Below, piece after piece: positions 33,895 through 42,724 of a stretch of DNA of 64,000 bases; positions within the stretch are counted from its first letter, which is position 1, and every line of letters starts with the position of its first letter. The translations under genes were made by a program, and so were the position numbers. Below the pieces are notes generated by a model. It made no database searches and was not told where the DNA came from. It saw nothing but the letters and a program-made list of their open reading frames with translations. Location: NCBI RefSeq assembly GCF_019599405.1, contig NZ_RKLQ01000001.1, positions 1,668,737 through 1,732,736 of the forward strand, written 5' to 3'. The stretch is from Haloarcula salinisoli (lineage in GTDB: Archaea; Halobacteriota; Halobacteria; Halobacteriales; Haloarculaceae).

Positions 33895-34012
33895 TAATTT
33901 CTGCGCGAACGACAGTGAGCGCTGAGGAGCGACTGCTGAGAGATTTGAACCCTGTCAGACGCGCAGCAGAGCGAGCAGTCTGGCTCCGGTTCAAATCCTG
34001 CAGCGCCCGTGA
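33895..34012 (+). repeat. Duplicated 3' end of tRNA-Arg with a palindromic spacer
   Basis: A second copy of the tRNA 3' end (GGTTCAAATCC, two changed bases, CAGCGCCCGT) lies at 33988-34010, 115 bases after the first. Between them an inverted copy, GATTTGAACC (33942-33951), pairs perfectly with bases 33988-33997, with CAGAC/GTCTG inside. The spacer also holds GCGAAC-GACA-GTGAGC (33905-33920). Confidence 0.65.
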
Positions 34013-34081
34013 GTGCTGCATGAACGGTCGCCCGAGGGGCCGTTCCCACACAGTTATTTCCGTCGGGACACAGGAGCAGGT

Positions 34082-34804
34082 GTGACAGAGTGGCCACCGG
34101 CCGACCCCGCCGACGCTACGGCGGTCGCACAACACCGAGACGAACTGGTCGCAGCCGTCCGGGACCACGCGGGACAGATAGCCTACCAGCTGGCCCGCCT
34201 CCAGGGCGGGGACTACGGCTCCGCGACCATCGAGACAGACCGGGGCGAGTGGACCGTCAAGTACGAGGGTGGCGACCTGGAGTACCTGCGGTACGACCCG
34301 GGACGGGGCGACGAAGTGTACGTCATCTCGACCAAGCAACCGCCCGAGCCGGGGCCGTTGGCCGACGCGCTGGTCGACTACGACGCCTTCGTCGCGGGGT
34401 TCAACGACTTCGTCGCCACCCACGAGGGCGTCCTCGACGACGTCGCGACCGACTTTCCCGAGGTGGCGGCCACCGACGGCGTCGTCGCCGAGCGCGACCG
34501 CGTGCTCGACCGAATCCGGGACGTCTGTGACCGCATCGCTCGACAGCTCCAGCGCTACGAGGGCGGGGAGTACGGGACATTCACCGAGCGTGTCGACGGG
34601 ACCCGCTGGGAGCTGAAGTGGGACGAGGACGGCGCGTCGTACCTCCGCGTCGGGGGTACCGGCGGGCTGTATCTGCTCTCGCAGTACGAGCCCCCGTCGG
34701 CGGCCGACATCCGCGAGTACGCGCCGCAGTTTTCGGCCTTCGTCAAAGCGTACAACGACCACGTCGCGGCGCTGGAGTCGGACCTGGAGACCGTCGAGCT
34801 GTAA
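34082..34804 (+). CDS. Haloarchaeal protein with two internal repeats (possibly profilin-like)
   Basis: A 240-residue soluble acidic protein that contains two related halves: IAYQLARLQGGDYGSATIET, WTVKYEGGDLEYLRY, VYVISTKQPPEP, DYDAFVAGFNDFVATHEGVL match IARQLQRYEGGEYGTFTERV, WELKWDEDGASYLRV, LYLLSQYEPPSA, QFSAFVKAYNDHVAALESDL. I have a faint memory of such proteins being described as having a profilin-like fold; function unknown. The GTG start is preferred because a GTTATTTC element lies about 25 bases before it. Confidence 0.7.
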   Translation: MTEWPPADPADATAVAQHRDELVAAVRDHAGQIAYQLARLQGGDYGSATIETDRGEWTVKYEGGDLEYLRYDPGRGDEVYVISTKQPPEPGPLADALVDYDAFVAGFNDFVATHEGVLDDVATDFPEVAATDGVVAERDRVLDRIRDVCDRIARQLQRYEGGEYGTFTERVDGTRWELKWDEDGASYLRVGGTGGLYLLSQYEPPSAADIREYAPQFSAFVKAYNDHVAALESDLETVEL

Positions 34805-34850
34805 ATTGTCGTGTCGGTACATCTATACGCGGCGAGACCGGCAACCGAAC

Positions 34851-35459
34851 GTGGATTCTAACGACGTCCGGGAGGCGTGGGCCGACCGGTCCGGCGAGTA
34901 CTCGCCGACGTACTACGCCCACTACGGCCCGGACGAGACGAGCGAGTTGGTGCGGTCGAAGATTGCGACGTACTGCGGTGCGGAGGCCCGCGTACTGGAG
35001 GTCGGCTGTGGCGTCGGCCGACACCTCGCAGCGCTGGAAGACGCTGGCTTTGCGAACCTCGCGGGCGTCGACGTCAACGACGAGGCGCTGGCCGTGCTGG
35101 AAGAGACGTATCCGGACCTCGCGGCGGTGGGCGAGTTCCACGCGGCGACCATCGAGTCGTATCTCGACGGCGTCGAGAGGGACGCCTTCGACGCCGTCTT
35201 CTCCGTCGAGACACTGCAGCATATCCATCCCGACGAGACCTGGGTGTTCGAGGAACTGGCTCGAATCACCGGTGACCTCCTAATTACTGTCGAAAACGAG
35301 AGCGGCGAGTACGGCACCGCCAACCATGTCGACGACGAACTGCCGCTGTACTACCGGGACTGGCAATCGATATTTACCGGCCTCGGATTCGAGGAGGCGG
35401 AGGTAGTCGAGCGCAAGCGCGATACGGTGCGGGTGTTCCGTCAGTCTGAACAGTCTTGA
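34851..35459 (+). CDS. Class I SAM-dependent methyltransferase
   Basis: A 202-residue methyltransferase. Motif I is VLEVGCGVGRHLAAL near residue 50, motif II GVDVNDEALAVLE, and motif IV FDAVFSVETLQHIHPD. The N-terminus (REAWADRSGEYSPTYYAHYGPDETSE) and C-terminal small-molecule-type domain give no substrate. A CTATAC element about 25 bases before the GTG favours this leaderless start over an upstream ATG. Confidence 0.87.
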   Translation: MDSNDVREAWADRSGEYSPTYYAHYGPDETSELVRSKIATYCGAEARVLEVGCGVGRHLAALEDAGFANLAGVDVNDEALAVLEETYPDLAAVGEFHAATIESYLDGVERDAFDAVFSVETLQHIHPDETWVFEELARITGDLLITVENESGEYGTANHVDDELPLYYRDWQSIFTGLGFEEAEVVERKRDTVRVFRQSEQS

Positions 35460-35578
35460 CACGAACGGCTGTCGAGGAGTTTCGTGTATCAGACCACAAC
35501 TACGGTGTGAATCCAGTAGCGGGGACAGAGTTTGCAAGCAGCGACTGAGTCCGTGGGTACTGGCTACCGACGAGACGG

Positions 35579-36313
35579 TCAGTAGACCTCCTCACCACTG
35601 GCCCAGGACTCGATGACTTGCTCCAGCACGTCCTTGCTTATCTCGCCGTCTTTCCAGTCGAGGACGGCGATGTCGAGCCCCCGTGAGTCGATAACCCCGT
35701 TCGGATCGGCATACGACATCGTTTCCGTAATGAAGGTCGTGTTCGACGAAGTGTTCGTGGACGTGAGCGTCACGTTCTCGCCGACACCAGCCGCGTCGGT
35801 CGAATACGTGAAGTTGAGACGCCGAACCGCGTCGGGCTCGAGCGTGACGGTTCTGGTCGCGAGGGTGCCGTTCTCGTCGCTGAGTGTCAGTTCCTGAGTC
35901 GCTGTCTCATCACCACGATTGACTGCCCCCGCCGCTATCGTCATGTTGGTGCCGTTTTCGGGAATCACCGTCTCATCGGACAGGCCCACCACGATGCGCG
36001 CCGGTCCGAGTATGTCGACTCGCGTGGCGTTTTGGTCGGTTCGACTGCCGACGACCGCGTAGCGCGTACCGTTGTCGGCCACCGTCGTCGGGACCGAGAA
36101 CTCGACGCTCGTCGACTCCCCACTGGCCAGCGTGAGTTCCGCCGAATCCGTTTCGACACCGTAGAGCGAGAACGTCACGTTCTGTGTCCCAGCGACGTCA
36201 CCGGTGTTGTTGACGAGGGCAGTGGCCTCGAGTGACTCACCACCCTCGACAGAGGCGTTCGTCTCGGTGAGTTCGACCTCGAAACGTTCCTCGACCACTA
36301 CCGCGGCACCCAT
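35579..36313 (-). CDS. CARDB-domain surface protein lacking a clear signal peptide
   Basis: A 244-residue protein with two CARDB/BACON-like beta-sandwich repeats (FEVELTETNASVEGGESLEATALVNNTGD... and VVGLSDETVIPENGTNMTIAAGAVNRGD...) rich in Asn-x-Ser/Thr sites, as in exported haloarchaeal proteins. The C-terminus DGEISKDVLEQVIESWASGEEVY resembles a dockerin-like end often found at their tails. The frame stays open for 15 more codons upstream (LALSQLGLRR) without a start, and no good signal peptide is present, so this may be a 5'-truncated remnant. Confidence 0.6.
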   Translation of the reverse strand: MGAAVVVEERFEVELTETNASVEGGESLEATALVNNTGDVAGTQNVTFSLYGVETDSAELTLASGESTSVEFSVPTTVADNGTRYAVVGSRTDQNATRVDILGPARIVVGLSDETVIPENGTNMTIAAGAVNRGDETATQELTLSDENGTLATRTVTLEPDAVRRLNFTYSTDAAGVGENVTLTSTNTSSNTTFITETMSYADPNGVIDSRGLDIAVLDWKDGEISKDVLEQVIESWASGEEVY

Positions 36314-36361
36314 ACGCCTGAGGCCCAGCTGCGAGAGCGCGAGAAAGTTGGGTGGCTGTGA

Positions 36362-36883
36362 CTACGCCTCTCTGACTTCCATCGTCATAGTGACGCGGCC
36401 TTCTTGACCAGAGTCTCCTGCGTCCCCGTAGTCGGAGTTGTCCACTACTAATCGATAGTTTCCGGAGTTCAGAGTTACCGTCCGAGACGCGCTTTGCTCG
36501 ATACCTTCAGCGGTCCCGCCGGAGATAGACTCCGGCTGCTTGCTATCCCCTTCTATCATGTCTACGTATATCTCGAATTCTGACTGACTGAATAGGAAAA
36601 CGTCGAAATCGGCCCAGGAGTCTAATTCGTTTTGAACCGACCACTCAAACGTCACTTCATTGTCGGGTTTGATAGAGTATTGATAGTAGCCGCTACGAGG
36701 CACGTCCCAAGTCTCTGTTAAGCTTTCTAGTATATCGTCATCAGATGAGTTTCCATTGTCTGAATCGTCAGCACCACTATCATCGCTATCATCAGACGTG
36801 CCGCCTGAGCACCCCGCTAAGCCTACGAGAGTGCCGCCAGTCAGAGCTAGTACACCGCGGCGTGTTCTTATTTTACGCCTCAT
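36362..36883 (-). CDS. Tat-exported lipoprotein of unknown function
   Basis: A 173-residue protein with a twin-arginine lipoprotein signal: KIRTRRGVLALTGGTLVGLAG-C, cleaved before the cysteine. A Ser/Asp-rich linker (about 30-50) leads to a beta-rich domain (YYQYSIKPDNEVTFEWSVQN ... SGNYRLVVDNSDYGD) that resembles bacterial pre-peptidase C-terminal type domains. Its coding sequence is clearly less GC-rich than its neighbours, which suggests recent acquisition. Confidence 0.72.
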   Translation of the reverse strand: MRRKIRTRRGVLALTGGTLVGLAGCSGGTSDDSDDSGADDSDNGNSSDDDILESLTETWDVPRSGYYQYSIKPDNEVTFEWSVQNELDSWADFDVFLFSQSEFEIYVDMIEGDSKQPESISGGTAEGIEQSASRTVTLNSGNYRLVVDNSDYGDAGDSGQEGRVTMTMEVREA

Positions 36884-37117
36884 AAAGACTAACTAGGTGT
36901 ATTACATATCAGGTTAAAAATTTGTCCCCCGTTTCGCTACGGTGAACACTGTGCTGGCGTCGGGTATCGGTCCCGAGCCGTCGGGATGCACGGCCTCCAG
37001 GGCATTCGGGCCACGTCGTGTCGGTCGGCCGACGCTGACGTGAATCGGCGTCGGCCCTGACGACCCGACCCCGGGCACCCACAACTATCAGCCCAGCGAC
37101 CGAACAGACGCGCACAG

Positions 37118-37999
37118 ATGTACGACCACATTCTCGTGCCGACCGACGGGAGCGACCACGCCGACCGCGCGGCCGGCCACGCGGCGCTGCTGGCCGACGC
37201 GTTCGACGCGACGGTCCATCTGCTCACGGTCGTCGACATCGAGACGGCCGCGGGGCCGTTCTCGGCGGGCGGTGTCGACGACGACTACGTCGAGCAACGG
37301 ACAGCCAGCGAGCGCGACGCACTGGCAGAGCGTGCGGCCAGAGTCGACGGCGACGTCGAGACGGCGGTGACGACGGGGCAGCCCTCGGAGGGGATACTCG
37401 AGTACGTCCGCGAGCACGAGGTCGACCTCGTGGTGATGGGGACCCACGGGCGCAGCGGGTTGCGGCGGTACCTCACCGGCAGTGTGGCCGAACGGGTGTT
37501 GCGACTGTCACCGGTGCCCGTGCTGACGGTGCGAGCCACCGAGGCAAGCGAGGTAGGCGACGGCTACGGTGACATCCTCGTACCGACAGACGGGAGCGGG
37601 CGGGCGACTGCCGCGGTGGCCCACGCGGTGGCGGTCGCGGACGCGTTCGGAGGCACTGTCCACGCCGTCAGTGTCGTCAACGTCGGGGACATCGCGACGG
37701 GCGCCGAGGTCAGCGTCCCGGCCGGGTTGCTCGAAGAGCTCGAGGCCGCGGCGACAGACGCGACCGAGGCCATCGCGACCGAGGCGGCGGCGGCCGGCGT
37801 GGAGGCCGTGACCGAAGTACGGACTGGACGGCCCAAGCACGACTTGCTGGAGTACGTCGCGGACCACGACGTCGACCTCGTGGTGATGGGCACCCACGGT
37901 CGAACGGGACTGGACAGAGTCTTGCTCGGGAGCACCGCGGAAGCGCTCGTCAGGCGCGCCGAGGTGCCGGTACTGACGGTGAGCCAGAACGGCAGTTAA
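37118..37999 (+). CDS. Tandem universal stress protein (UspA)
   Basis: A 293-residue protein made of two UspA domains of about 140 residues each. Each starts with a YDHILVPTDGS-type strand (second: YGDILVPTDGSGRA) and ends with the ATP-binding loop: MGTHGRSGLRRYLTGSVAERV and MGTHGRTGLDRVLLGSTAEAL, followed by PVPVLTV/VPVLTV. ATP binding is therefore likely. Tandem UspA proteins are common in haloarchaea; the role is in stress survival in a general sense only. Confidence 0.95.
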   Translation: MYDHILVPTDGSDHADRAAGHAALLADAFDATVHLLTVVDIETAAGPFSAGGVDDDYVEQRTASERDALAERAARVDGDVETAVTTGQPSEGILEYVREHEVDLVVMGTHGRSGLRRYLTGSVAERVLRLSPVPVLTVRATEASEVGDGYGDILVPTDGSGRATAAVAHAVAVADAFGGTVHAVSVVNVGDIATGAEVSVPAGLLEELEAAATDATEAIATEAAAAGVEAVTEVRTGRPKHDLLEYVADHDVDLVVMGTHGRTGLDRVLLGSTAEALVRRAEVPVLTVSQNGS

Positions 38000-38011
38000 T
38001 CCCGAGCCCGC

Positions 38012-38380
38012 TCAAAACGACCCCTCGGCGCCGAGCAAGTCGTCGATGTCACGCCGGAGTCGCGTCTCCAGTGACGGCGTAATCCCGCCGACGCCGGGGC
38101 CCAGTTCCACCATGTCCTCGTCCTGTTCGTACCGGACGAGGTCGGCACTCGCGAGCTTCGGGAGGTGGTCGTGATACAGGGACATATACGTCTTGAGCCG
38201 CGTTTTCAGACACACATCCGGGCTGTCAGGTCGTTCCCAGACGGTCACCTGATGGGCGATATCCGGGAGCTTGAGCGGGTTCGCGTACAGGTGCAGACAG
38301 TAGAGCAGGTAGCGACGACGCCGGTTGGAAAGCAGTGTCTCGGCGTCGGGTACGTCCGATTGGTCGGCGAATCCACCCAT
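38012..38380 (-). CDS. Winged-helix regulator (DUF7344-like)
   Basis: A 122-residue regulator. The N-terminal SNRRRRYLLYCLHLYANPLKLPDIAHQVTVWE and the following TYMSLYHDHLPKLASADLVRYEQDEDMVELG show the winged-helix layout common to a large haloarchaeal family recalled as DUF7344. The target is unknown. The gene converges on the universal stress gene, 12 bases away. Confidence 0.8.
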   Translation of the reverse strand: MGGFADQSDVPDAETLLSNRRRRYLLYCLHLYANPLKLPDIAHQVTVWERPDSPDVCLKTRLKTYMSLYHDHLPKLASADLVRYEQDEDMVELGPGVGGITPSLETRLRRDIDDLLGAEGSF

Positions 38381-38701
38381 CGTCAGTTCCCCCCGGTTAC
38401 AGTGGCGGTCGGCCCGGTCCTGGCAACGCTATCGAAATGCGGTGTCTCCGTCACGGTACGACCAATGTCGTCCCACAGATGTTTTGTTATAGCACTCGAA
38501 TTCGCGGTCCGCGTCAGGTAACGCGGTGTTTGATTCGGTAGGCACCGCTTACGCGACCCGAAGCGACAGGGCGGCCCGATCCGAGACCGCCCAATCTGGG
38601 GCACGGAGAACGGGTTTATTATGTCGGGAAACTAACTTCTTTTCGGGACCGGACAGCCGCCGGCGGTCTCTCACGGCGGGTGTCGACCACCCAATAAAAG
38701 T
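38381..38701. other. Intergenic region without a supported gene
   Basis: A 321-base gap between a minus-strand regulator and the DHH gene. It carries AT-rich spots (GTTTTGTTATAG near 38483, GTTTATTATG near 38610, AATAAAAG just before the DHH ATG) that may be divergent promoters. A minus-strand frame of about 70 codons exists here but has poor codon use; I do not call it. Confidence 0.4.
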
Positions 38702-39745
38702 ATGAGCCCTGATCCGGAACTCTCTGTTAGCAAACCACGGCGGCTCTGGGAGCTACTGGGCGACAGCGGGACGCTCACTATCGTCTGCCACGATAACCCC
38801 GACCCGGACTGTCTGGCCAGCGCCGTCGGTCTGGGCACCATCGCCGCCGCCGCGGGCATCGACGAGCGTCACATCCTCTACAGCGGAGAGATATCACACC
38901 AGCAAAACCGGGCGCTGGTGAACTTGCTCGACATAGAGCTGGAGCCGTTCCGCCCCGAGGTGGTCCGAAACCGTCCGCCCGAAGACCTGCTGGCCTTCGT
39001 CGACCACTCGATTCCCGGCGAGAACAATCGCGTCCCGCCCGAGACCAGTGTCGACATCGTCATCGACCACCATCCCGTGGACGAAATCTCGGCCCAGTTC
39101 GTCGACAACCGCGAGGCCGTGGGGGCGACTGCGACTATCATGACCGAGTACATCCGGGCGCTCCCGATAGAGCCGACGCCACGGGTCGCCACTGCCCTCC
39201 TCTTTGCCATCCGCCGGGAAACGCTCGACTTCCTTCGGGGCGTCACTCGCAACGAGTACGAGGCCGCCGCCTACCTCCACGAGTACAGCGAGACGAAGAT
39301 GGTCCGACAGCTCTCGACGCCCGCCGTCAGCAGCGCGACCGTCGACACCATCGCCCACGCTATCGAGAACCGACAGGTCACTGGGTCGGTGCTCATCTCG
39401 CAGGTCGGCCGGACGAGCGAGCGCGACGCACTTCCCCAGGCCGCAGATTACCTGATGACCCTGGAAGGCGTCGAGACGACCATCGTCTTCGGGCTGGTCG
39501 AGAACACGATTCAGATAAGTGCCCGGTCGACCGACTCGCGGGTGCATATCGGGTCGGTGCTCGACAGTGCGTTCGACGACGTCGGCAGCGCGGGGGGCCA
39601 CCGCGAGATGGCCGGCGGCACTATCGAACTGGGTATCTTCTCCGGGTACACCACCGACGACGCCCAGCTCATGGGTATTGTCGACCAGGTCATCACCGCG
39701 CGGCTGCTGAACGCGTTGAACATCGAGGACGCGGACGGCGGGTAA
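38702..39745 (+). CDS. DHH family phosphoesterase (NrnA-like)
   Basis: A 347-residue DHH-DHHA1 protein. Metal motifs: TIVCHDNPDPDCLASA (motif I), AFVDHSIPGEN (II), VDIVIDHHPVDE (III, DHH) and the fourth Asp further on; the C-terminal DHHA1 domain has GSAGGHREMAGG. The family degrades short oligonucleotides or pAp and cyclic dinucleotide products; which applies here cannot be said. Confidence 0.92.
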   Translation: MSPDPELSVSKPRRLWELLGDSGTLTIVCHDNPDPDCLASAVGLGTIAAAAGIDERHILYSGEISHQQNRALVNLLDIELEPFRPEVVRNRPPEDLLAFVDHSIPGENNRVPPETSVDIVIDHHPVDEISAQFVDNREAVGATATIMTEYIRALPIEPTPRVATALLFAIRRETLDFLRGVTRNEYEAAAYLHEYSETKMVRQLSTPAVSSATVDTIAHAIENRQVTGSVLISQVGRTSERDALPQAADYLMTLEGVETTIVFGLVENTIQISARSTDSRVHIGSVLDSAFDDVGSAGGHREMAGGTIELGIFSGYTTDDAQLMGIVDQVITARLLNALNIEDADGG

Positions 39746-41668
39746 CTATACGAAGCGGAACGTTTCGAGGTTCTTCGGGTTGAACGTCCGCATGTTGAAC
39801 TTCTGGTACAGCGCCGAGGAGAGCTGGTTCGTGGAGCTCTCGTCGCCGTGGACACAGAGGACCTTCTCCGGGCGGGGATGCATCGTCTCGACGAACGTCT
39901 CCAGACCCTGCCGGTCAGCGTGGCCGGAGAAGCCGTCGACGGTCTCGATGTCCATCTTCAGGCTCACACGCTCGGCCCGGGGGCCACTCTTGTCGGACAT
40001 CGTAATCTCGTCCTGGCCGCGCTGAATCTGGCGACCCAGCGTCCCCTCGGCCTGGTAGCCGACAAAGACCATCGTGTTGTCCGGGTCCCCACCCAGCAGG
40101 CGGAGCCAGGACATGACGGGCCCGCCGGTGACCATCCCCGAGGTAGTAAGTATGATGGCCGGTTCCTCGTCGACGATGTCCTGGCGCATCTCTTCGCCGC
40201 CGTCGACCTGCTGGAACTGCTCGGCGAGGAAGGGGTTGTCGTCGTCGTAGAGGATGCGGTTTCGCAGACTCTCGCGGAGATACTCGGGATAGGCTGTGTG
40301 GATGGCCGTCGCCTCCCGTATCATCCCGTCCAGATACACCGGCATCGTCGGGATATCGCCCGAGGACATCGCCTCCTCCAGGACGAGCATGAGCTCCTGG
40401 GAGCGACCGACCGCGAAGGCGGGAATCAGAATCTTCCCCTCTTTCTCGTAGGCCTCGTTGATGACGCGCTTGAGGACGCGCTCGGAGTCCTCCTGGTCGG
40501 TCTGGTAGTCGTTCTTGCCGCCGTAGGTGGACTCGAGGATGAGCGACTCCACACGGGGGAAGTCGTTGACCGCGCCGTCCAGTAGTCTGGTATCCTTGTA
40601 GTGGATGTCCCCGGAGAAGGCGACGTTGTATCGGCCCTCGCCGATGTGGAAGTGACACACCGCCGAGCCCAGGATGTGGCCGGCGTTGTGCATCGTGAGC
40701 TTGATATCGGGCGCGATGTCGGTGACGTTGCCAAACTCCAGCGGGATGGTGTGTTTCAGGGCGTCTCGGACCTGCTGGCTCTCGTATGGCGGAGCGCGAC
40801 CCTCTTTCGCAGCGACGTCCAGATAGTCCAGCTGGAGCAGCCCCATCAGGTCACGGGTCGGTGCGGTGGTGTAGATGGGCCCGTCGTAGCCGTATTTGAA
40901 CAGAATCGGGATGAGCGCGGAGTGGTCCAGGTGAGCGTGAGTCAGGACGACGGCGTCGATGGAGTTCGGTCCTGCTGCGAGGGCTTCCGGGACCTGGAGG
41001 TAGGGGACTTCGCCCTCGGCGCCCGGCTTGTCGCCGCAGTCGATGAGGATGCGCGACTCGGGCGTCGAGAGAATAAAGGACGCCCGGCCGACCTCGCGAC
41101 AGCAGCCAAGCGTCGTCAGACGGACCCAGTCGTCGTCGGCCGTTTTCGGCCGGTTTATTTGGCGTCCGACCCGTTCCAGGATCTCCCGACGCTCGTTGCG
41201 CTCCTGTTTCAGGAAGTTCCGGACGTTCGAGACGGTGTTTGACTCCATCGGCGGCGTCCGGACGACTTCGGGCGTCCAGCCGACGCTCGCGGATATCTGG
41301 TCCAGTGTCTCGCCGTGGCGACCGATGACCCGCCCCGGCTTCTCGGCCTCGATGAACACCTCGCCGGTGTCCCCGTCGAAGTCCAGATTCTGGACCCCGG
41401 CGTCCTCGGGGATGGTGTCTTCGATGATGGCCTCTGCCTCCGCTTTGGGGACGAGTGCGTCCTGGGTCGGGCGGACGTTGATTCGTTTCCGGAGCGTCTG
41501 TGCCAGGTTCCGAACGATACCGTCACGCGTGGCCACCTCCTTGGCCTCTGGCGTGTAGATAACCAGTTCCGGCCCCTCGAAGGAGACAGATGCGATTGTG
41601 ATATCGTCTGGCGTTTCGTCCTCGACCTGTGCTTTGATCTTCTCTAAGGTCTCGTCTGCAGTACTCAT
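39746..41668 (-). CDS. Archaeal CPSF1-type beta-CASP ribonuclease
   Basis: A 640-residue aCPSF1, the transcription-termination nuclease of archaea. Two N-terminal KH domains (about 1-150, including AEKPGRVIGRHGETLDQI) are followed by a metallo-beta-lactamase core with LTHAHLDHSALIP, MHNAGHILGSAVCHF and FSGDIHYKD, then a beta-CASP insertion and the C-terminal EEPAIILTTSGMVTGGPVM, DGFSGHADRQ and VHGDESS motifs. The first ATG giving this protein is used; an upstream in-frame ATG at 41749 is less likely. Confidence 0.97.
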   Translation of the reverse strand: MSTADETLEKIKAQVEDETPDDITIASVSFEGPELVIYTPEAKEVATRDGIVRNLAQTLRKRINVRPTQDALVPKAEAEAIIEDTIPEDAGVQNLDFDGDTGEVFIEAEKPGRVIGRHGETLDQISASVGWTPEVVRTPPMESNTVSNVRNFLKQERNERREILERVGRQINRPKTADDDWVRLTTLGCCREVGRASFILSTPESRILIDCGDKPGAEGEVPYLQVPEALAAGPNSIDAVVLTHAHLDHSALIPILFKYGYDGPIYTTAPTRDLMGLLQLDYLDVAAKEGRAPPYESQQVRDALKHTIPLEFGNVTDIAPDIKLTMHNAGHILGSAVCHFHIGEGRYNVAFSGDIHYKDTRLLDGAVNDFPRVESLILESTYGGKNDYQTDQEDSERVLKRVINEAYEKEGKILIPAFAVGRSQELMLVLEEAMSSGDIPTMPVYLDGMIREATAIHTAYPEYLRESLRNRILYDDDNPFLAEQFQQVDGGEEMRQDIVDEEPAIILTTSGMVTGGPVMSWLRLLGGDPDNTMVFVGYQAEGTLGRQIQRGQDEITMSDKSGPRAERVSLKMDIETVDGFSGHADRQGLETFVETMHPRPEKVLCVHGDESSTNQLSSALYQKFNMRTFNPKNLETFRFV

Positions 41669-41859
41669 GAATGGGGGAAAGCGACGATTGGAGAGTCGGC
41701 CGTCCGAAAACGAACGGCTATCGAATGTCGTTGTCATACCGAAAGACAACCACAGATAAGAAACTTCCCCTCCCGGGAAATCGGGCCGTGACTCGCTACC
41801 ATGGGCCGAGAGCCGGCCCTACCGACCAATTTTAGTAGCTGTCGCCGATGGCATTACAC

Positions 41860-42033
41860 ATGGGTTTTGGTAGCTACGACGAGTCCGAGCAGAAAGACCA
41901 GGACGTAGATACTGACGACAGCGACGGCGTCGCTGTCCACGAGAACGAACACGACGGGGACGTCTCCTTCGAAGTCGAAGGGTCGACCAGCGACCTCGTC
42001 GACAAACTCGGCGAGATGAAAGACGAGGAGTAG
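41860..42033 (+). CDS. DUF5786-like small protein
   Basis: A 57-residue very acidic protein. The start MGFGSYDESEQKDQDVDTDD is the strongly conserved N-terminus of a tiny haloarchaeal family recalled as DUF5786; the rest ends in TSDLVDKLGEMKDEE. A TTTTAGTAG TATA-like element is about 27 bases before this ATG, supporting it over one four codons earlier. Function unknown. It shares a divergent promoter region with the aCPSF1 gene. Confidence 0.85.
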   Translation: MGFGSYDESEQKDQDVDTDDSDGVAVHENEHDGDVSFEVEGSTSDLVDKLGEMKDEE

Positions 42034-42372
42034 TTACGCGTTCAGCGTCTCGGCCAGGTCGTCGTTGTCGTCGAGCTGTTCCAGAATGTCGCTGCCGCCG
42101 ACGAACTCCCCGTCGACGAACGTCTGGGGGATGGTCTCGCGGCCGCTGTATTCGGCCAGTTTCTCGCGGTAGGCCTCCGTCGCCGTCAGGACGTTCACCG
42201 TCGCTACGTCGTCGCGGTACTGTCCGATGAGGCCGAGTGCCTTTCGGGAGTAGCCACACTGGGGCATCATCTCGGTCCCTTTCATGAACAGGGCGACCTC
42301 GTTGTTCTCGATAGCCTCCTCGACGTTCGCGTGGGCCTCCTCGCGGGAGAGCTGCTCCGGTTCGAAGCTCAT
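42034..42372 (-). CDS. Monothiol glutaredoxin (Grx4/GrxD-like)
   Basis: A 112-residue glutaredoxin. The active site is MPQCGYSRKA with a single catalytic cysteine (CGYS, as CGFS in the family), followed by the cis-Pro TIPQTFVDG and the GGSDILEQL motif. These proteins carry or deliver [2Fe-2S] clusters. A BolA gene lies directly upstream on the same strand, a known functional partnership. Since haloarchaea use gamma-glutamylcysteine rather than glutathione, the cluster ligand may be that thiol. Confidence 0.94.
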   Translation of the reverse strand: MSFEPEQLSREEAHANVEEAIENNEVALFMKGTEMMPQCGYSRKALGLIGQYRDDVATVNVLTATEAYREKLAEYSGRETIPQTFVDGEFVGGSDILEQLDDNDDLAETLNA

Positions 42373-42410
42373 GGCTGCCTGTTACGGGGCGGGAGGGAAA
42401 TGCGTACCGC

Positions 42411-42644
42411 TCACTCCGGCGTGCTGGTGGTCAACTCGATAGCGTGGATGTCCCGGGTGAGATGCTCGCCCAGCGCGTCGTGGACGAGCTGGTGCTGGTC
42501 GACCAGGGACTGTCCCTCGAAAGCCGGCGAGACGACATCGACCGCGTAATGGCTGTCGTCGTCAGGGTCACGCGGTGTGGTCACTGTCGCCGTCGCGTCC
42601 GGAATCTCCCGCTCGATGAGAGCTGCGACTTCGTCTGCGTTCAT
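42411..42644 (-). CDS. BolA family protein
   Basis: A 77-residue BolA. The pattern MNADEVAALIEREIPDATAT, HYAVDVVSPAFEGQSLVDQH and LVHDALGEHLTRDIHAIEL gives the class II KH-like fold with conserved His residues that bind the Fe-S cluster shared with monothiol glutaredoxins. It is 38 bases upstream of the glutaredoxin gene on the same strand. The ATG at the family start is used. Confidence 0.92.
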   Translation of the reverse strand: MNADEVAALIEREIPDATATVTTPRDPDDDSHYAVDVVSPAFEGQSLVDQHQLVHDALGEHLTRDIHAIELTTSTPE

Positions 42645-42724
42645 GTTCCCAGCAACGCCACAAGCGGCCAAAACAGTTGGGCTATCGATGCGGTTGGCAA
42701 GCGCGGGCCAGCCCCTGGCCGGTG

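Noticed and set aside
38383..38604. A minus-strand frame of about 70 codons upstream of the DUF7344-like gene
   Set aside because: Basic, Arg/Thr-rich product with no recognisable motif and poor codon use; likely chance.
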